64,000 nt of DNA from JANQQN01 sp964519665 (GTDB lineage: Bacteria; Myxococcota; Kuafuiibacteriia; Kuafuiibacteriales; Kuafuiibacteriaceae): assembly GCA_964519665.1 (NCBI GenBank), contig CAZFIV010000008.1, forward strand, positions 62,001 to 126,000, written 5' to 3'. The translations under genes and the position numbers were made by a program. Position 1 is the stretch's first letter; every line of letters starts with the position of its first letter. Below, in pieces: positions 60,786-64,000 of the stretch. The notes beneath the pieces were generated by a model. It was not told where the DNA came from. It made no database searches and worked only from the letters and a program-made list of their open reading frames with translations.

Positions 60786-61703
60786 ATGGTGAGCGCGATT
60801 CTAGTATGTCTAGCGCTGGTGAGCGCCCCCGGCGAACGCGAGCTCCTCGACCGCATCGTCGCCGTGGTCAACGACGATGTGATCATCGCGTCCGAGCTCG
60901 ATACGGCCAATCAGCAGCGTCTAGGGCTCGCCGGACGCGCGAGCGACCGGCAGGTGCTGGAGCAGCTCATCAACGAGAAGTTGATGATGCAACAGATCTC
61001 CGAAGCTCAGGTCGACATCTCCGAGCAAGAGCTGCAGGGCGCCATTCAGGACATCATCCGCAACAACCGGGTCACGATGGCCGAGCTCGAAGCAGCAGTG
61101 CGGGCGCAGGGCATGTCGATGGCCGAGTACCGCGAAGACCTCAAGACCCAGTTGATCCGGCTCAAGCTCATCAATATCAAGGTCCGGTCGCGGGTGGTGA
61201 TCCCGGAGGCCGAGATCAAGTCCGAATACGAGCGGCGTACCCGAAACGAGCCCAAAGAAGAGCTTCTGACGATCCAACACATCTTCTTGCGCTGGGGCGA
61301 ATCCCCGAACGCGAACGAACGTCAGCGCGTTCTCGCGGCGGCCGAAGCGGCTCGAAAGCGAGTCCTAAACGGTGAACGCTTTGCAAAAGTGGCCAAAGAG
61401 ATCAGCGAGGGTCCCACGGCCTCGTCGGGAGGTGACCTCGGAGAATTGACCCGTCAGCAGATGCTGCCGGCCCTGGCCAAGGGTACCGAAGGTCTCGCCG
61501 CCGGCGAGCTGTCGCAACCGATCGAGACGCCGAACGGCGTCCACGTCGTGTTCGTGAAGTCGGTGCGCGAAAAAGCAGGCAAGACCTTCGAGCAGATGCG
61601 GAATCTCATCTACTCCCAGCTCTACGAGCGAGAGGTCGAAGCACAGATGAAGGTGTGGTTGGAAGAGCTGCGCAAACAGGCCGCGGTGACCATCCTACTA
61701 TAG
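60786..61703 (+). CDS. surA: SurA-like periplasmic chaperone/isomerase
   Basis: 305 residues; AGGAG is just ahead of the ATG. A short signal peptide is present. LDRIVAVVNDDVIIASELD is the SurA N-terminal signature, followed by the chaperone helices (LINEKLMMQQISEAQVDISE) and one parvulin domain near residues 165-260 (LTIQHIFLRWGES, EISEGPTASSGGDLGELTRQQM). E. coli SurA has two parvulin domains; this one has one, a common form in the group. It escorts outer-membrane proteins through the periplasm. Last gene of the triplet. Confidence 0.9.
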   Translation: MVSAILVCLALVSAPGERELLDRIVAVVNDDVIIASELDTANQQRLGLAGRASDRQVLEQLINEKLMMQQISEAQVDISEQELQGAIQDIIRNNRVTMAELEAAVRAQGMSMAEYREDLKTQLIRLKLINIKVRSRVVIPEAEIKSEYERRTRNEPKEELLTIQHIFLRWGESPNANERQRVLAAAEAARKRVLNGERFAKVAKEISEGPTASSGGDLGELTRQQMLPALAKGTEGLAAGELSQPIETPNGVHVVFVKSVREKAGKTFEQMRNLIYSQLYEREVEAQMKVWLEELRKQAAVTILL

Positions 61704-61754
61704 CCAAGAAAGCCGAACGCCGCTCATCGGTGCTCTTCGAGCCTCGGGTCCACG

Positions 61755-62447
61755 CTAAATCCCGACTCCGTCTCGGTAAGCGCGAGCGACACTGACCGGG
61801 CCCTCCAATCGGATGACTGACCACCCCTGGATGGGTGCCCAGGTCTTGAACCAGGCCTCGAAGAGGTCGCCGCCGACGGCGGGTACGGTCAGAGCGAGCA
61901 CGGCCTCGGCGTCGGGGTCGCGAACGTTGGCGCGAACGACGTCGACCGCCATCAAGCGAGTATTGCAAGGGTCGGACAGGTGAAGCCAAAAACGCCCCGT
62001 CCGATTCTCCGGGGGGTCACCCGGACTCAGCCCTCTCAGTCCTCCCAACGCCCGCATCTCGGCTCGAACCGCGTCCGGCGCTGAACGGGGCGGGTACAAC
62101 TGCACCGTGAGGTCCAAAACGTCGCGGCTCGCGCTCCGGATCGCCTCCGCTTCAACTGGACCGTGGCTCCGGACCAGGAGTCGCCGGTGCAGCTGAGCCA
62201 GTCGCCGGCGCTGGTCGTCATCCAGATAGCAGTGGCATAGATAGGCTTCGAGCTTCTCGAGAGCGCTTCGCGCCTGTCGAACCGCAGTAATGAGGCGGTC
62301 GTGGGCTCGGATCAACGGCGGCCCGAATCCAACCTGATAGCTCAGGACCCAAGGATGCGTGAACGCGGTGGTCAGCGCTGAGAACCAAGCCTTGGGCTGC
62401 GGCAGAATCAGCGCAAAGCAGACGGTAAGCTGAGAAGACCCATTCAC
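61755..62447 (-). CDS. Unknown protein coupled to the transglutaminase-like gene
   Basis: 230 residues from GTG overlapping the previous stop as GTGA. A helical first part (LRSALEKLEAYLCHCYLDDDQRRRLAQLHRRLL-like) is followed by an alpha/beta part (RFWLHLSDPCNTRLMAVDVVRANV, VLALTVPAVGGDLFEAWFKTW). Not recognised. The strict overlap suggests it acts with the transglutaminase-like protein. Confidence 0.65.
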   Translation of the reverse strand: MNGSSQLTVCFALILPQPKAWFSALTTAFTHPWVLSYQVGFGPPLIRAHDRLITAVRQARSALEKLEAYLCHCYLDDDQRRRLAQLHRRLLVRSHGPVEAEAIRSASRDVLDLTVQLYPPRSAPDAVRAEMRALGGLRGLSPGDPPENRTGRFWLHLSDPCNTRLMAVDVVRANVRDPDAEAVLALTVPAVGGDLFEAWFKTWAPIQGWSVIRLEGPVSVARAYRDGVGI

Positions 62448-64000
62448 AGAGGATGACGCTTACCTGAACCGTCGACGTAGGCCACCACTTTGAAGTCAAA
62501 ATCCGCCAACGCGCGCCCCGCCGCCTGCCCGCTAGCCCGCAAGCCCTTGGGATCGGACAATCCCGCATGCAGCTTGATATGGGTCGCGTCTGCGATCTCT
62601 TGGCCAAAAGTCGGATCCATGGCCAGCCATTCTTCGCCCGTCCAGACCTCGACCCACTCGTGGTAGCCGAGCACATTCTCCGGGCCGCCTACGTACACCA
62701 ATCCCGTCACCAATCGCGTCGGGATACCCGAGATCTTGGCGAGCGACGAGAATAGAACCGAGTGCTCGGTACAGTCGCCCTCTTGCGAAGCGAGGGCCTC
62801 GGGCGCCGACATGTACGCGCGCGCCAGCGTCTTGTCTTTGATGTGCCGATAGACGAAGGCGTTGATGGCCCGGGCCGCGCCCCAAATTGTCTCTTCGTTG
62901 GTCGTCAGCCGTTCGGCGGTCGACCTCAGGCCGGGGTGGTCGAGCGGCTCGTACTCGGTCGACTGCAGGAACGGCTGCCACCGCGGCGCCTTGATCGGGC
63001 GGCGCACCGACTTTCGGGGAGGACGCTGAACCCGGATGGTGAGTTCGGCGGCGCGACCGATCTTCCGAACCGTCTGCCGGTCGTCGCCGACCGCGTCGAC
63101 CTCGTTTCCGCCCTTCGACTCGATGCGCACCACGAGCTGCTCGATATTCTGCCGAGCCGGAAGCGGTCGGGGCAGACGCAGGAGCGCTTGGCTGAAGAGG
63201 TCGACGACCTCGCTCGGAAGTTTGGCTTCGCGTTCGGTGACTTTGACCTGCTCCATCCGCAGCTCCGGCAGGACCGAACGAACGACGGTCCCGTCTTTGT
63301 TCATCCACATCGTGGCCTTGATGGGTCCGAGCTGCTGGTTGACCTCGAAATGCCCGTCACCGTTCGTTCGGATGACCGCGATCGTGTAAGGCACGACGTC
63401 GCCCTGGGACTCCACGATGGCCTGTCCTTTCATGCGGAAACCGACCTTCAGACGCTTCGCCAGCAACAGCTCGAGACTCGACGCCAATCGGAGCTCGTCG
63501 GTGATCGGGATCCGGTCGACGACGACGTTGGCGCCGATGGTCTTTCGAACGACGAATTCTTCGCCCTCGCGGTGACCTTCTACGCTCCGCGGCTCGCTGC
63601 CTTCCATCCGTCGGTGATCGAAGCGTCGGGGAGAACCGTCAACGTCGACCCAGCCGTCGGTGGTGGCCTCGATGCGAAGAGTCGGACCGAGCCGTTTAAT
63701 GGTGAGCGTCTCTCGTCGGTAAAGGTGATACACCTCGTGGCCCTGGACTTTGACTCGCTCGTCGATCGACTGCGCAAAGCCGAGCTTCTTTCCAGCCAGC
63801 TTTACGTCGTACCAGGTTTCACCGAGTTTAACGGACTCTTCGCCCGTGGCCCCCGAGGACTCGGGACGGTCTTGGCCGGTCGCCGCGACCGAGGCGGTAC
63901 GGTCTTCGGGTCGCGGCGCGGCCGTGAGCGTCGGCTCGACGGCGGCCGGCTCATCCGAGCGTTCTGCCGGGGGCAGAGGCTCCACGACCGCTGGCGGAGA
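62444..64000 (-). CDS. Transglutaminase-like protein, 5' end outside the window
   Basis: At least 518 residues; the frame remains open to the window end, so the start is not visible. After a disordered Glu/Pro/Ala-rich region, residues ~50-330 form a beta-rich domain (YDVKLAGKKLGFAQSIDER). A transglutaminase-like catalytic domain spans ~360-490: SQEGDCTEHSVLFSSLAK with the nucleophilic Cys, LGYHEWVEVW with the His and WLAMDPTFGQ with the Asp. Such enzymes are usually cysteine peptidases or amidases in bacteria. It is likely to be exported with the N-terminal part lost here. Confidence 0.85.
   Translation of the reverse strand, partial: SPPAVVEPLPPAERSDEPAAVEPTLTAAPRPEDRTASVAATGQDRPESSGATGEESVKLGETWYDVKLAGKKLGFAQSIDERVKVQGHEVYHLYRRETLTIKRLGPTLRIEATTDGWVDVDGSPRRFDHRRMEGSEPRSVEGHREGEEFVVRKTIGANVVVDRIPITDELRLASSLELLLAKRLKVGFRMKGQAIVESQGDVVPYTIAVIRTNGDGHFEVNQQLGPIKATMWMNKDGTVVRSVLPELRMEQVKVTEREAKLPSEVVDLFSQALLRLPRPLPARQNIEQLVVRIESKGGNEVDAVGDDRQTVRKIGRAAELTIRVQRPPRKSVRRPIKAPRWQPFLQSTEYEPLDHPGLRSTAERLTTNEETIWGAARAINAFVYRHIKDKTLARAYMSAPEALASQEGDCTEHSVLFSSLAKISGIPTRLVTGLVYVGGPENVLGYHEWVEVWTGEEWLAMDPTFGQEIADATHIKLHAGLSDPKGLRASGQAAGRALADFDFKVVAYVDGSGKRHPL

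Noticed and set aside
1..64000. tRNA genes, CRISPR arrays and prophage or insertion-sequence ends
   Set aside because: A read-through of the intergenic stretches showed no T-arm/acceptor pairing, no regularly spaced repeats and no transposase with terminal repeats.

Overview
The window is 64 kb of dense, GC-rich bacterial DNA with about 57 protein genes on both strands, many overlapping by a few bases. No rRNA, tRNA, CRISPR array, intact insertion sequence or prophage was seen. The gene content points to the Myxococcota or a close relative: Ser/Thr kinases paired with FHA, PEGA and TPR proteins, three DUF4388 (PATAN-like) proteins, a PilZ protein of the myxobacterial type, a Roadblock-like protein, cysteine-rich lipoproteins and proteins with histone-H1-like Lys/Ala/Pro tails. 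This assignment is inferred from gene content only.

Layout. 1-2.7 kb: TPR protein, outer-membrane barrel, H1-tailed protein. 2.8-5.7 kb: B12-dependent ribonucleotide reductase NrdJ behind two NrdR-box-like sites. 5.7-13 kb (minus): a UbiB/COQ8-type kinase, a YkgJ-type Cys-cluster protein, a small membrane protein, a truncated PAP2 phosphatase, a DUF4388/J-like protein, a HAD phosphatase and a DapB-like dehydrogenase. 13-15.5 kb: three close-packed membrane genes that look like a divergent ExbB/ExbD-type energy-transducing unit. 15.5-24.4 kb: methionine aminopeptidase, an unknown repeat-bearing protein, a polytopic membrane protein, ComM/YifB, an AT-hook-like small protein with an apparently leaderless promoter, leucyl/phenylalanyl-tRNA-protein transferase and RecA. 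24.4-25.4 kb is a gene-poor kilobase with a decayed reading frame. 25.4-30.5 kb: a YyaL/DUF255 thioredoxin-like lipoprotein, argC-argB and a TetR gene with a perfect palindromic operator candidate. 30.6-35.7 kb: FHA-winged-helix/kinase pair, a start-less secreted-type reading frame, a FadR-like TetR and a second H1-tailed protein.

35.8-44.8 kb is a plus-strand run of envelope proteins: VWA lipoprotein, S41 C-terminal processing protease, two catalytically dead M16-like proteins and a PEGA protein. 44.8-48.2 kb (minus) groups Roadblock-like, DUF4388, PilZ and a repeat-rich tail-anchored protein, probably one signalling module. 48.5-54 kb: small membrane protein, a glutathione peroxidase whose catalytic residue is encoded by an in-frame TGA followed by a SECIS-like hairpin (a selenoprotein), a carotenoid oxygenase, a membrane protein, a GT4 glycosyltransferase and an inositol-monophosphatase-family enzyme with an 85-bp tandem duplication at its 3' end. 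54-58 kb (minus): kinase, PEGA/TPR protein and a lipoprotein with four Cys-rich repeats. 58-61.7 kb: a DUF4388 protein and three consecutive SurA/PrsA-type chaperone-isomerases. The right edge holds an unknown gene and a transglutaminase-like protein cut by the window end.

The strongest unusual element is the Sec-containing glutathione peroxidase; the ExbB/D-like cassette, the M16/S41 cluster and the Roadblock-DUF4388-PilZ cluster are the best candidates for poorly described systems.
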